DNA of 64,000 nucleotides from Richelia sinica FACHB-800 (lineage in GTDB: Bacteria > Cyanobacteriota > Cyanobacteriia > Cyanobacteriales > Nostocaceae): assembly GCF_014698825.1 (NCBI RefSeq), contig NZ_JACJTT010000001.1:186001-250000 (forward strand), in the 5' to 3' direction. Of the stretch, positions 35,721 through 44,241 are shown one piece after another. Every line of letters begins with the position of its first letter. Within the stretch, counting starts at the first letter, position 1. The notes beneath the pieces are model-generated. The model had not been told where the DNA came from. It saw nothing but the letters and a program-made list of their open reading frames with translations, and did no database searches. A program made the position numbers and the translations under genes.

Positions 35721-37295
35721 TTAAAAATTTAAAATATCTAATGATGCTTCTATTTCCAAATCCAAAATTCTAGCTTTGGTTTCTTGATGTTCTGCAAGTT
35801 TGCCATTTTGCCAGTATAAATCTGCGGCTTTGTTAAAGTCTTCTATGGCTTTTTCTTTATCTCCCATTTCCAGCCTAGCGTTACCACGATTATAATAGGC
35901 ATCCGCATAGTGATAATTTAGTTGAATGGCTTGGGTATAATCTTGAATTGCTTCTGGATATTTTCCTAAGTCAGCATAGACATTACCACGGTTATAATAA
36001 GCTTCTAAATCATCAGAATTAATGGTAATGGCTTGTGTGTAATCGGCAATTGCCCCTTCATAGTCACCTAAATCAAAACGTTGATTGCCTCGATGTTTAT
36101 AACCAAGGGCATCGTCAGGGGCAATTTTCATTAACTGGACTAATTTATTTTGGGGTTCTAGGAGTGAGGAAGGTAAGCCGCGATTTTTTTGAGTAACAGC
36201 ATAATGAGGGTTAATTTTCAAAGCTTGGGTGTAATCTTCAATTGCTGCTTGAATATTGCCTATTTGATAATAAGCATCGGCACGGTTTTTATAAAAAATA
36301 GCTACATGGGGATTAATTCTAATTGCTTGGGTATAATCTTCTATGGCAGACTGATAATTATTCAATTGATAACAAGCTAATCCTCGGTGGTGATAAATTT
36401 TAGCGTCATAAATATTTAAGTTAATAGCCTGAGTATAGTTACTACAAGCATTTGTATAATCACCCAGTTGATAATAAACTAAACCTAATTTGTAGTAGGT
36501 ATCATAGTTATGCTCATTGAGTAAAGCTTGGTTATAGCTATTAATAGCGGCTAAATAATCTCCTGTTTGTAAATATTGATCACCTCGCTGTGCCACTGGT
36601 GTGATGAAATTTGGTTCTGGCAGTAAATCAAGATGAGGTTTAATTGATATTGGTTTATCTAAATTTCTTGGTAATGGTTGATTGATATTATGAGGATTGA
36701 GCAAATTATCTAAATAGGGAAATAAGCCACCACCATACAATAATTGATGAATACCAAAGGAAATTCTGCCTGTTTTGAGTTTAATCATTTGGGTAGGTAG
36801 AAACCCAGCTAAAAAGAGGTGATATTGAGATTGGGCTTCGTTTACTTCTTCTTGAATTAAAATACAAACAACTACGGCATTTTTTTCGACTTCTTCTGCA
36901 CTGACTGACCATCGGACTTGATTAATTGTACCGTGTCGAGATTTGACTTCTACACCAATGGTGGGGTTAGCTGTGAGGGTAAAGTCTACTTTACCGTCTC
37001 CTCCCCAACGTTTTTCATAATCGATTTCTGTAATCAAGTTGCCTAGACGTTCTTTGACTACTTCTTCTCCCAGTTTACCTTTGAGATTGCTCACAAATAC
37101 ATCACGTACTGTAGAGGTACGCTTATATTTTTCTGCCATTTGCCAGCAAAAATCTCGTAGGGTTTTTAATCTTTCTCCGGAAATAATTGTTAATTCACTA
37201 TGTTGTCCTTCCGTTTGACAATGAAGTAAACAACCATTGGTTAAGCGTTGAATAAAGTCAGACTGTAGCGATCGCAGCAAGGTGATCCAGTCCAT
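35721..37295 (-). CDS. PD-(D/E)XK nuclease-like domain fused to TPR repeats
   Basis: 524 aa. The N-terminal ~200 residues carry a nuclease-like core: helix GKLGEEVVKERLG (about 73-85), Asp 104 in GKVDFTLT, then E116-V-K118 in IGVEVKSRHG, the pattern of the PD-(D/E)XK superfamily. The next stretch (SVSAEEVEKNAVVVCILI) continues the fold. From about 235 to 505 there are seven or more TPR repeats (e.g. QTGDYLAAINSYNQALLNEHN, LGDYEGAIADYTQAITINSDD). The fusion suggests a nuclease or inactive relative guided by TPR contacts. Substrate unknown; defence or DNA-maintenance roles are guesses. ATG start 37295. Confidence 0.78.
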   Translation of the reverse strand: MDWITLLRSLQSDFIQRLTNGCLLHCQTEGQHSELTIISGERLKTLRDFCWQMAEKYKRTSTVRDVFVSNLKGKLGEEVVKERLGNLITEIDYEKRWGGDGKVDFTLTANPTIGVEVKSRHGTINQVRWSVSAEEVEKNAVVVCILIQEEVNEAQSQYHLFLAGFLPTQMIKLKTGRISFGIHQLLYGGGLFPYLDNLLNPHNINQPLPRNLDKPISIKPHLDLLPEPNFITPVAQRGDQYLQTGDYLAAINSYNQALLNEHNYDTYYKLGLVYYQLGDYTNACSNYTQAINLNIYDAKIYHHRGLACYQLNNYQSAIEDYTQAIRINPHVAIFYKNRADAYYQIGNIQAAIEDYTQALKINPHYAVTQKNRGLPSSLLEPQNKLVQLMKIAPDDALGYKHRGNQRFDLGDYEGAIADYTQAITINSDDLEAYYNRGNVYADLGKYPEAIQDYTQAIQLNYHYADAYYNRGNARLEMGDKEKAIEDFNKAADLYWQNGKLAEHQETKARILDLEIEASLDILNF

Positions 37296-37395
37296 GTATA
37301 ATTAATTCTGCGAGTCTGGGTATACACTTATTTTAGGCAAAAATCCGCTGGGAGTAAACAGGGTGTAGGTTTTCTCAACCTTGACACCCAGTCAG

Positions 37396-39336
37396 CTAAA
37401 TTTGCAATAGTCCTTCCGGATTAACGGAAAGAAGCGATCGCCTTTGTAGTCCTTCCCGATGTAAAATTTCATTAGCAGCTAGTAGTCCACTACTGACGGC
37501 TCTTTCCATTAAGCCACAAGGAAAGGGCATTTTTACCCAATCTCCGGCAAATACCAAGTTATTGACCTCGGTGCTGGTTTCTGGACGGTCTGCGTAACTA
37601 TTGGGTGGATATCCAGAAAAGTTGTGTTGATTAACCAATTCTCGATGTAATACCTTCGCTTCTCTCAATTCTGGAACAATTTCATAGAGTTCTTGTTCAA
37701 AGGTGGTTAACAAGGCTTCCTGGGTGGGGAATTCCTTTTCTTTGTAACAATAGGCATGTAATTCGACAACACTACCACCTGTTTTTTGTGACCATTCAAT
37801 AAATTGAGTTTGGATGCGGTGATACAGGGTAATACTATCAGTAAGTTGATAGCCAGATAGAGAAGTAAAATTGCTATGGGACCAGGTAAAATCCCGGTCA
37901 AACCAGAACCGACACACAGCAAAGGGGTCAGCTATATTCAATTTAGCAATTTGCGATCGCACTGTGGGGTTGACATCCCCATTAATTCGGTGGAAAAGTT
38001 GTTGAACTCCAGGAACATCGGTGGCCATTACATAGTAATCAGCAGCAATTTCCTGTGGTGAAGATGCTTCGGGATTTTTAGCTAATAATTGCAATTGCTC
38101 ATCCTGTTTTTTCACTACCTTAAATTTAGCTAAATCCCGTTGGGCTGGGCCTTTAACTACCTTTCCTTCTGCTGTAAATACAGCACCGTGACAAGGGCAA
38201 TGAAACTGACCATCTGCGGCTTTGTGGACAGTGCAACCTTGATGGGTACAAGTGAGAGAAATGGCTTCGTTGCTGTTAGCTGCTACAGCAAAAACTTCAT
38301 CTACTGCGCCAAAATATGCTATTTTTTCATCCTTAACAACCGAGTTCTGCTTTACCCAAAAAGGTACTGAATTATCATTACTACCAACAAAATATTTAAC
38401 TTTTTCAATTTTGTTTTGGTTGGCAATAATTTCACTCACTGTCACATCAGTAAAAACTTGACTACCTTGTTTTTGAATAGATGCAACAATGGGTTGAACT
38501 AAACTTGTCCCCATATCATCTTTCGTACCATTAAAAGCTAGTCCTTCGGGGTTGCCAAAAAAGTAAAAATGGAAGAACTGCATTAGTTCTCCTACACTCA
38601 TTAAATCGGGTGCATTTAAACTCGATTTAGCAAAAGGTAGAAAATATAAGTCGTATAGGCCTTGGGGAAACTCTGTTGCTACCCAATCAGCCACAGAGAT
38701 ATGATCAAAACGACGATAATTTTTGTCGCGCTCAAAGCCTGTAATTGCCTGGAATACTTGCAAATGCTTGAAGTTGGTGAGATTAATCCCCCATTGTAAG
38801 CGGTTGGGAGATGCGATCGCTAAATCAATGATATTCCAAGGGAAAGCTGAATGACTGGGACGAAAGACTTCTGGTTGGTAGTGGCGATCGCGATAAACTA
38901 CAGAATAGAAGTTTAATGATTGAAAATTATCCTTGATATTTAATTCAGAAACTAAACTATTCAAATTATAGTATTGGGGGAAAAAGCCATGAAAGCCATG
39001 TTCCATACGAAAAGTTTCACCTGCTGCCTCAATTTGCCAACTGGCAATTTTTCCACCTAGTTGGGGAGATTTTTCTAGCAGCGTGACCATAAATCCCCGC
39101 TGAACCAATTCATAAGCACAAGCTAAACCAGCTAAACCCCCACCAATTACCACCACTCTTTTAGGAGTATTTAAATTTAAGGGTAAGTTAAGACTATCCG
39201 GTTGAAAAATAGTTGGTTTTGGTTTACTAAAGCGAGAATATCCTGTCCCCCCAACTATCGCACCCACTCCAAATAACTTCAGCAGTGTCCGACGGGAAAT
39301 AGTAGATGATTCTGGTGAATTAAATGTTTGGCTCAT
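37396..39336 (-). CDS. Tat-exported FAD oxidoreductase (carotenoid desaturase/cyclase-like) with Rieske domain
   Basis: 646 aa. A twin-arginine signal (SRRTLLK, Arg 15-16) precedes a dinucleotide motif VVVIGGGLAGLACAYELVQRG (about 61-81) of the phytoene-desaturase/amine-oxidase superfamily. Residues about 315-415 hold an inserted Rieske domain, CTHQGC (Cys 363, His 365, Cys 368) and CPCH (Cys 380, Cys 382, His 383), with the extra disulfide Cys of high-potential bc/b6f-type centres. The FAD fold resumes and ends with FAGDWVKMPFPCGLMERAVSSG. Related cyanobacterial proteins (Synechocystis Sll0254; CruE/CrtU-like) act on carotenoids. Its exact reaction is not certain. Confidence 0.82.
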   Translation of the reverse strand: MSQTFNSPESSTISRRTLLKLFGVGAIVGGTGYSRFSKPKPTIFQPDSLNLPLNLNTPKRVVVIGGGLAGLACAYELVQRGFMVTLLEKSPQLGGKIASWQIEAAGETFRMEHGFHGFFPQYYNLNSLVSELNIKDNFQSLNFYSVVYRDRHYQPEVFRPSHSAFPWNIIDLAIASPNRLQWGINLTNFKHLQVFQAITGFERDKNYRRFDHISVADWVATEFPQGLYDLYFLPFAKSSLNAPDLMSVGELMQFFHFYFFGNPEGLAFNGTKDDMGTSLVQPIVASIQKQGSQVFTDVTVSEIIANQNKIEKVKYFVGSNDNSVPFWVKQNSVVKDEKIAYFGAVDEVFAVAANSNEAISLTCTHQGCTVHKAADGQFHCPCHGAVFTAEGKVVKGPAQRDLAKFKVVKKQDEQLQLLAKNPEASSPQEIAADYYVMATDVPGVQQLFHRINGDVNPTVRSQIAKLNIADPFAVCRFWFDRDFTWSHSNFTSLSGYQLTDSITLYHRIQTQFIEWSQKTGGSVVELHAYCYKEKEFPTQEALLTTFEQELYEIVPELREAKVLHRELVNQHNFSGYPPNSYADRPETSTEVNNLVFAGDWVKMPFPCGLMERAVSSGLLAANEILHREGLQRRSLLSVNPEGLLQI

Positions 39337-39430
39337 TGGTTACACAATCAACTTTTCACGATCACAAATCGTGGGCAATCATGACTTGCATTTCGCAGCT
39401 TTTTCTGCTATTCTGCACATTTTTAGTAAA

Positions 39431-39466
39431 TATTACATTGACAGTGTAATATACTATTTAATAATT
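39431..39466 (+). promoter_or_regulatory. Putative operator-promoter for the ABC-exporter operon
   Basis: A perfect inverted repeat TATTACA-N7-TGTAATA (39431-39451) centred on a consensus -35 hexamer TTGACA (39438-39443). A possible -10 ATAATT lies 17 bases on (39461-39466). The arrangement suggests repression by a dimeric regulator (TetR- or MarR-like). The exporter gene starts about 170 bases downstream. No regulator gene is adjacent. Confidence 0.5.
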
Positions 39467-39635
39467 TGCTACCATAAACATCAGAGATTTTTTTGGGGTA
39501 CTACATCAGCTATCATCAAATCTTGCGGAAAATATTTTTCTCTTGATGTTTGGGCATGATCTACATCTGAGGGGATGAAAATTTTTAATGCGCTCTCAGA
39601 CCTAAGCAGGTAAATTTATAATTTCATTCATAAAT

Positions 39636-40409
39636 ATGAAATATTGGCGAGAAACTATCGCTGTTACTCAGCGTATCTTAATTGAACTATTACGACGGCG
39701 GCGCAGTCTAATATTTTGGAGTATATTTCCGATTTCTATTTTAATTCTTAACGGCTTTATTTTGGCAGAAAGAGCAAAACTGTCTATGGATGTAGCCTTT
39801 GAAAATGCCGCACCTTCTACCCTAGTCGGTGCTGCACTTTTCTTTAGCTGTTTGGGTGGAAGCGTGTCTACTGTAGTGGCAGAAAGAGAACAACAAACGC
39901 TAAAACGCTTATTCATTTCTCCTTTAAGTGGGACATCTTATTTCTTGGGAATTTTTCTAGCCCATAGTAGTATTGGGATTGGTCAAACTATTTTGGTTTA
40001 TACAATTGCTGCTTTTTGGGGTGCTCAATTCCAAGGAGAAGTTTGGCTAGGGATTTTGATTATCTTACTCAGCATTATAGCTTATGTAGGTTTAGGATTT
40101 ATTTTAGGGACTCAATTAGCTAGACGCATTGAAGATGTTAACGCTTTAGTAGCGGCTTTTGGCGTACCTTTATTGATTTTAGGTGGTGCTTTTTTGCCTA
40201 CTTCCTTGTTTCCCAAAACTCTTTTAGATATTGCCCAATACAATCCTATTTATCACATGAATGAAGCACTTTTAGCTGTGTCAGCTAAGGGGGATAAATT
40301 AGATCAAATTACATCGCATTTTTCTTTTTTATTTTGCTTTGCTTTAGTCATGGTTGTTTGTGGTTGGTTATCCTATCGACGGATGTTGATGATGGAAAGA
40401 AGATTATAG
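39636..40409 (+). CDS. ABC-2-type transporter permease
   Basis: 257 aa with about six membrane helices (about 25-42, 60-80, 105-128, 136-158, 166-190, 228-248). It carries the ABC-2 pattern STVVAEREQQTLKRLFISPLSGTSYFLG (coupling helix region) and YNPIYHMNEALLAVS near the end. It pairs with the ATPase that begins 26 bases downstream, together an exporter of unknown drug, lipid or polysaccharide cargo. ATG 39636; divergent from the Rieske oxidoreductase gene. Confidence 0.9.
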   Translation: MKYWRETIAVTQRILIELLRRRRSLIFWSIFPISILILNGFILAERAKLSMDVAFENAAPSTLVGAALFFSCLGGSVSTVVAEREQQTLKRLFISPLSGTSYFLGIFLAHSSIGIGQTILVYTIAAFWGAQFQGEVWLGILIILLSIIAYVGLGFILGTQLARRIEDVNALVAAFGVPLLILGGAFLPTSLFPKTLLDIAQYNPIYHMNEALLAVSAKGDKLDQITSHFSFLFCFALVMVVCGWLSYRRMLMMERRL

Positions 40410-40434
40410 GAATTAAATTTTAAAAATTAAAAAC

Positions 40435-41328
40435 ATGCTGAAAATAAAAAATCTTAATAAATCCTATGGCAACAGAAAAGTCTTGCAAAACCTCAACCTA
40501 GAAATTAATCCAGGTGAAGTGTATGGTTTACTAGGTGCCAATGGTGCTGGTAAAACCACAACCATCAATATTATTTGTAATTTACTCAAAGCCGACCAGG
40601 GAGAAATTACAATTAATAATTTACCTGTTTCTGAAGCAACTAAAAAATTAATTGGCATTGCTCCCCAGGAAAATTTACTGTATAAAACCCTATCTTGCCA
40701 AGAAAATCTCAAATTTTTTGCTGATATCTACGGTTTAGACCAAAGCACTCGTCAGAAACAAATCACAGACACTTTAACCGCAGTCAATTTGTTAGATCGA
40801 GCTAAAAGTCCTGTAGAAACTCTCAGTGGAGGAATGCAGCGTCGAGTTAACATTGCTGTAGCTTTAGTTCATCAGCCCAAATTAGTCATTTTAGATGAAC
40901 CGACCACAGGATTAGATATTGAAGCTAGATACGAAATTTGGGAATTGATTCGGCAATTACAAAATCAAGGTATGACAATTTTATTAACAACCCATTTATT
41001 AGATGAAGCTGAACGTTTATGTAATAAAATCGGCATTTTAAAAAATGGTCAAATATTAGCCGAAGGCAGTTTAGAGGAATTGCAAAAATTAATTCCCGCC
41101 CAAGAAATTGTAGTCCTGAAAACACCTCAACCAGAGGAAGCGATCGCTCTCGCTCAAGAATATGGATTTACCCATCGATATTACGGTAATGATTTAGCTT
41201 TTTGGTTGCCAGAAGTCTGGGATTTAAAAGATATTATTGCTAAATTTCCAGGTATATCTATAGATGCTATCTCTCGTCAACCTGTACGATTAGAACATAT
41301 ATATTTAGAAGTAACCAATCACAATTAA
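40435..41328 (+). CDS. ABC-2-type exporter ATP-binding protein
   Basis: 297 aa. Walker A GANGAGKTT (about 34-42), Q-loop in IGIAPQENLLY, signature LSGGMQRRVNIAVALVHQP, Walker B LVILDEPTTGLD and the switch His in LTTHLLDEAERL. A ~75-residue C-terminal extension is typical of CcmA/DrrA-type ATPases. It energises the permease encoded 26 bases upstream. Cargo unknown. ATG start. Confidence 0.95.
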   Translation: MLKIKNLNKSYGNRKVLQNLNLEINPGEVYGLLGANGAGKTTTINIICNLLKADQGEITINNLPVSEATKKLIGIAPQENLLYKTLSCQENLKFFADIYGLDQSTRQKQITDTLTAVNLLDRAKSPVETLSGGMQRRVNIAVALVHQPKLVILDEPTTGLDIEARYEIWELIRQLQNQGMTILLTTHLLDEAERLCNKIGILKNGQILAEGSLEELQKLIPAQEIVVLKTPQPEEAIALAQEYGFTHRYYGNDLAFWLPEVWDLKDIIAKFPGISIDAISRQPVRLEHIYLEVTNHN

Positions 41329-41470
41329 AAACCATCTCATACTTTAGTAAAAATTAGGTAAAGAAAAATATCTATATCTATTTATAGAGATTTATTGTCA
41401 AACTGTTGACATTCCCACAGTAGTAGTGTTTCTATAGAGGTTAAAAATAATAATCTAAATTATCAAAAAT

Positions 41471-42184
41471 ATGAGAAAGTTTATCTACTGGTTAATGGGT
41501 GAAAAAGCCGGGAGGGTAGTTGTTGGTAGTTGGAACTGGCTGTGGGGAGTACCTGTAGAGTCTGGTGGCAAAGTAGCAGTAGCAGTAGCTGAAGATTCCT
41601 TACAGTCAATGCAGGAGGCTGTACAAAAGCTGGCTCAAGCGGTAGCTGCCCAAGAGGGTGCTTATAAAACAGCTAAAGGCAAGTATGAAGCCAAAATCAA
41701 AGAATTTAAGACCTTTGAACAACAAGCCCTCCTCGCTCAAAAAAATGGTAATGAAGAAGCAGCAAGAATGGCAATGACTAAGGCTATTCAAACAGAGCAG
41801 ATTTTACCCACATTAGAGGACATGGTAAAACAAGCCGAAGTAGCTGTGAATGCTTCCAAAGAAAAGCTCAACCGCGAAAGACTCAAGCTAGAAGCTTACA
41901 AAGCGGAAATGCAGAATCTCAAAGATATGTCTGAAGTCAACGAAGCATTAGCCACCATTGTTAAAGTTAACAACGAATTTGATATTGGTTCAGCAAAAAG
42001 TGATTTTGAAAAAGCCAAAGGTGCGGTGGAACGTCGTAATCTCCAAGCAAAAGCCTTAGCTGAATTATCAGAAAATCCAGCAGAAAAAATGCAAGCAGAT
42101 ATAGAAAAAATCGCTTTAGACGATGAAGTTGCTCGTCGCTTGCAAATGTTACAAGATTCTAGTGCTAAGAAACTACCAGAATAA
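41471..42184 (+). CDS. PspA/IM30-family membrane-remodelling protein
   Basis: 237 aa, mostly helical with long coiled coils (about 45-190: QSMQEAVQKLAQAVAAQEGAYKTAKGKYEAK ... LEDMVKQAEVAVNASKEKLNRERLKLEAYKAEM), as in PspA/VIPP1 (ESCRT-III-like) proteins. The N-terminal helix (MRKFIYWLMGEKAGRVVVGSWNWLWG) is Trp-rich and basic and unlike VIPP1's usual MGLFDR start, suggesting a different membrane-binding anchor. VIPP1's extra C-terminal helix is not evident. It is followed 8 bases later by a membrane-anchored PstS-like gene, certainly the same transcript. Confidence 0.82.
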   Translation: MRKFIYWLMGEKAGRVVVGSWNWLWGVPVESGGKVAVAVAEDSLQSMQEAVQKLAQAVAAQEGAYKTAKGKYEAKIKEFKTFEQQALLAQKNGNEEAARMAMTKAIQTEQILPTLEDMVKQAEVAVNASKEKLNRERLKLEAYKAEMQNLKDMSEVNEALATIVKVNNEFDIGSAKSDFEKAKGAVERRNLQAKALAELSENPAEKMQADIEKIALDDEVARRLQMLQDSSAKKLPE

Positions 42185-42192
42185 ATTTAATT

Positions 42193-43101
42193 ATGAGTCA
42201 AAAAAGTGGACCTCCTCCCATTGTTTATATTCTGATATTTTTGGCCTTGTTAGGTGGTGGATATTGGTTGTTTTTTACGGGTTCAGTAGTAACCATACCT
42301 CCACTGCCAAGTAATACTACGCAGCCAAATAACGAGGCAAACAATACTAACAATCAATCTTTTCCCTTACCTAATTCTGTTCCTTCTGGTACAACTATCA
42401 GAATAGATGGTTCTACTAGTATGGTGACAATCAACCAAAATTTCAAAAGAGGTTTTGAAGCTAAGTTTATAGGTACCAAGGTAGAAGCATTAGCTAACGG
42501 AACTAGTAAAGGAATTGCAGATGTCCTAGCAGGTAAAGTAGATTTAGCCGGTGCGTCACGACCTTTAACTGCACAGGAAAAAAGTCAAGGCTTAACTGCT
42601 GTTCCTATCACCACAGATAAAATTGCTGTCGTCATTGGTAAAGATAATTCCTTTACTAAAGGATTAACTAGCAGCCAAGTAGCAGATATTTTTCAAGGGA
42701 AAATTACAGACTGGTCTCAGGTAGGTGGTAAAAGTGGAAGTATCCGCGTTATTAACCGCCCTGAAATTAGCGGTACACACCAAAGTTTTCGAGAAATGGT
42801 TCTCAAAGGGGCTACATTTGGTACAGGTACTAACTTCACCAATTTGTCACAGGATGCTACTACTCCCTTACTCCAAGCATTAAAAACTGATGGTGTGGGC
42901 TATGCGACATTTAGTCAAGTGACAAATCAGCAAACTGTGAGAGTCGTCGCTATTGATGGTTTGACTCCTGATGCAGCCAGTTATCCTTATCAACGCCAGC
43001 TATATTATGTCTATAAAAACCCTGCTAGCAGTGGGGTACAGGCATTTTTGGGTTATGCAGCTTCTCCCCAAGGACAGCAAAATTTGGCTGTGGGTAATTA
43101 A
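42193..43101 (+). CDS. Membrane-anchored PstS-like substrate-binding protein
   Basis: 302 aa. An uncleaved N-terminal anchor (about 10-30, IVYILIFLALLGGGYWLFF), an Asn/Pro-rich linker, then a PstS-type phosphate-binding fold: [53 protein letters not shown] and NRPEISGTHQSFREMV. There are no transporter partners nearby. Its gene follows the PspA-like gene at 8 bases, so the pair may link an extracytoplasmic ligand to membrane maintenance; this is inference. ATG 42193. Confidence 0.82.
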   Translation: MSQKSGPPPIVYILIFLALLGGGYWLFFTGSVVTIPPLPSNTTQPNNEANNTNNQSFPLPNSVPSGTTIRIDGSTSMVTINQNFKRGFEAKFIGTKVEALANGTSKGIADVLAGKVDLAGASRPLTAQEKSQGLTAVPITTDKIAVVIGKDNSFTKGLTSSQVADIFQGKITDWSQVGGKSGSIRVINRPEISGTHQSFREMVLKGATFGTGTNFTNLSQDATTPLLQALKTDGVGYATFSQVTNQQTVRVVAIDGLTPDAASYPYQRQLYYVYKNPASSGVQAFLGYAASPQGQQNLAVGN

Positions 43102-43189
43102 TTTTGGTTATGGACTAAAGTGGCGACTGATTGACTAAAGTTGCGAGCGATCGCTTATTCTAAATTCAGGCTCAATTCAATTATCTTCC

Positions 43190-43828
43190 GTGACCAAAGA
43201 ACGCGAACCTTTCATTAGTTTGGCACTTTACCACGCTTTTAAGTGGTCAGTAGTTAGCCCAATGTTACACGCTTACTTCCAGGGTAAAATTTATGGCGTA
43301 GAAAATGTCCCCCAAATAGGGCCATTGGTGGTAGTCAGTAATCATGCTAGTTACTTTGACCCACCCATTGTTTCTAATTGTGTTTGTCGGCCAGTAGCTT
43401 ACATGGCTAAGGAAGAATTATTTAAAGTTCCAGTCTTAGCACAAGCCATTAAGTTATACGGTGCTTATCCTGTCAGTCGTGGCAGTGCTGATCGCGCTGC
43501 CATTCGTTCTGCCCTAGAATATTTAGAAAATGGTTGGGCTGTAGGTGTATTTTTAGAAGGAACCCGTACCCCCGATGGTCGTATTCATGACCCCAAACGA
43601 GGTGCAGCACTCCTAGCAGCCAAAGCCAAAGCCCCTTTATTACCTGTGAGTTTGTGGGGAAGTGAAAAAGTAGTCAAAAAAGGTACACCTATTCCTCAAA
43701 AAGTGCCCCTCACCGTCAGAATTGGCAAATTAATTGATTCTCCCACCTCCACCAATAAAGAAGAACTAGAAGCAATAACCCAAAGATGTGCAGCTGCTAT
43801 TAATGAACTGCACGACTTAGGCAGATAA
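43190..43828 (+). CDS. 1-acyl-glycerol-3-phosphate acyltransferase (PlsC family)
   Basis: 212 aa. Acyltransferase block I NHASYFD (H52-X4-D57), block II around VSRGSADRAAIRSA and block III FLEGTRTPDG, with the Pro-containing block IV PLLPVSLWG. It transfers an acyl chain to lysophosphatidate in phospholipid synthesis at the inner membrane. Starts with GTG 43190, no strong ribosome site. It lies 88 bases after the PstS-like gene on the same strand. A hairpin follows the stop. Confidence 0.9.
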   Translation: MTKEREPFISLALYHAFKWSVVSPMLHAYFQGKIYGVENVPQIGPLVVVSNHASYFDPPIVSNCVCRPVAYMAKEELFKVPVLAQAIKLYGAYPVSRGSADRAAIRSALEYLENGWAVGVFLEGTRTPDGRIHDPKRGAALLAAKAKAPLLPVSLWGSEKVVKKGTPIPQKVPLTVRIGKLIDSPTSTNKEELEAITQRCAAAINELHDLGR

Positions 43829-44241
43829 GTCATACAATTTTGGATACGGGATTTTCACACCTATCTACATTGAATGTAGATAGACATGATGTGTCCTGAT
43901 TCAAGCTGTTAGAGCTACTTGAGATTGTGGATTAAAAACCCTGATTTTTAGACTATTTCACCACTTGGAAATAGACTCACGACCAGAATTTAGTCTCAAC
44001 AGGCATTAAACATTAAAAATAAAAAATTGTTAGTCTAGGAGTAAGTGTAGCTAGGCTACACAAGCTATTACCAATCAATACGTATTACTATATGATCAAG
44101 ATATAAATATAGCTGTTTTTCTTTGAGAGAGGTAAATTTTTCCATCGTCAACCCTGTAGAGGCTGGATTTTCTATCCTAGATTTTATTGCCTCCCTGCGA
44201 AAATAACCATAACAAATTTTTATTCCTACTGTGCCTTAACA
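43829..44241. other. Intergenic region after the acyltransferase
   Basis: About 410 bases. It starts with a hairpin CTATCTACAT / ATGTAGATAG with a 3-nt loop (43861-43883), a likely terminator or processing site. The rest is AT-rich and should hold the promoter of the REC-kinase gene. No ORF seen. Confidence 0.5.
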
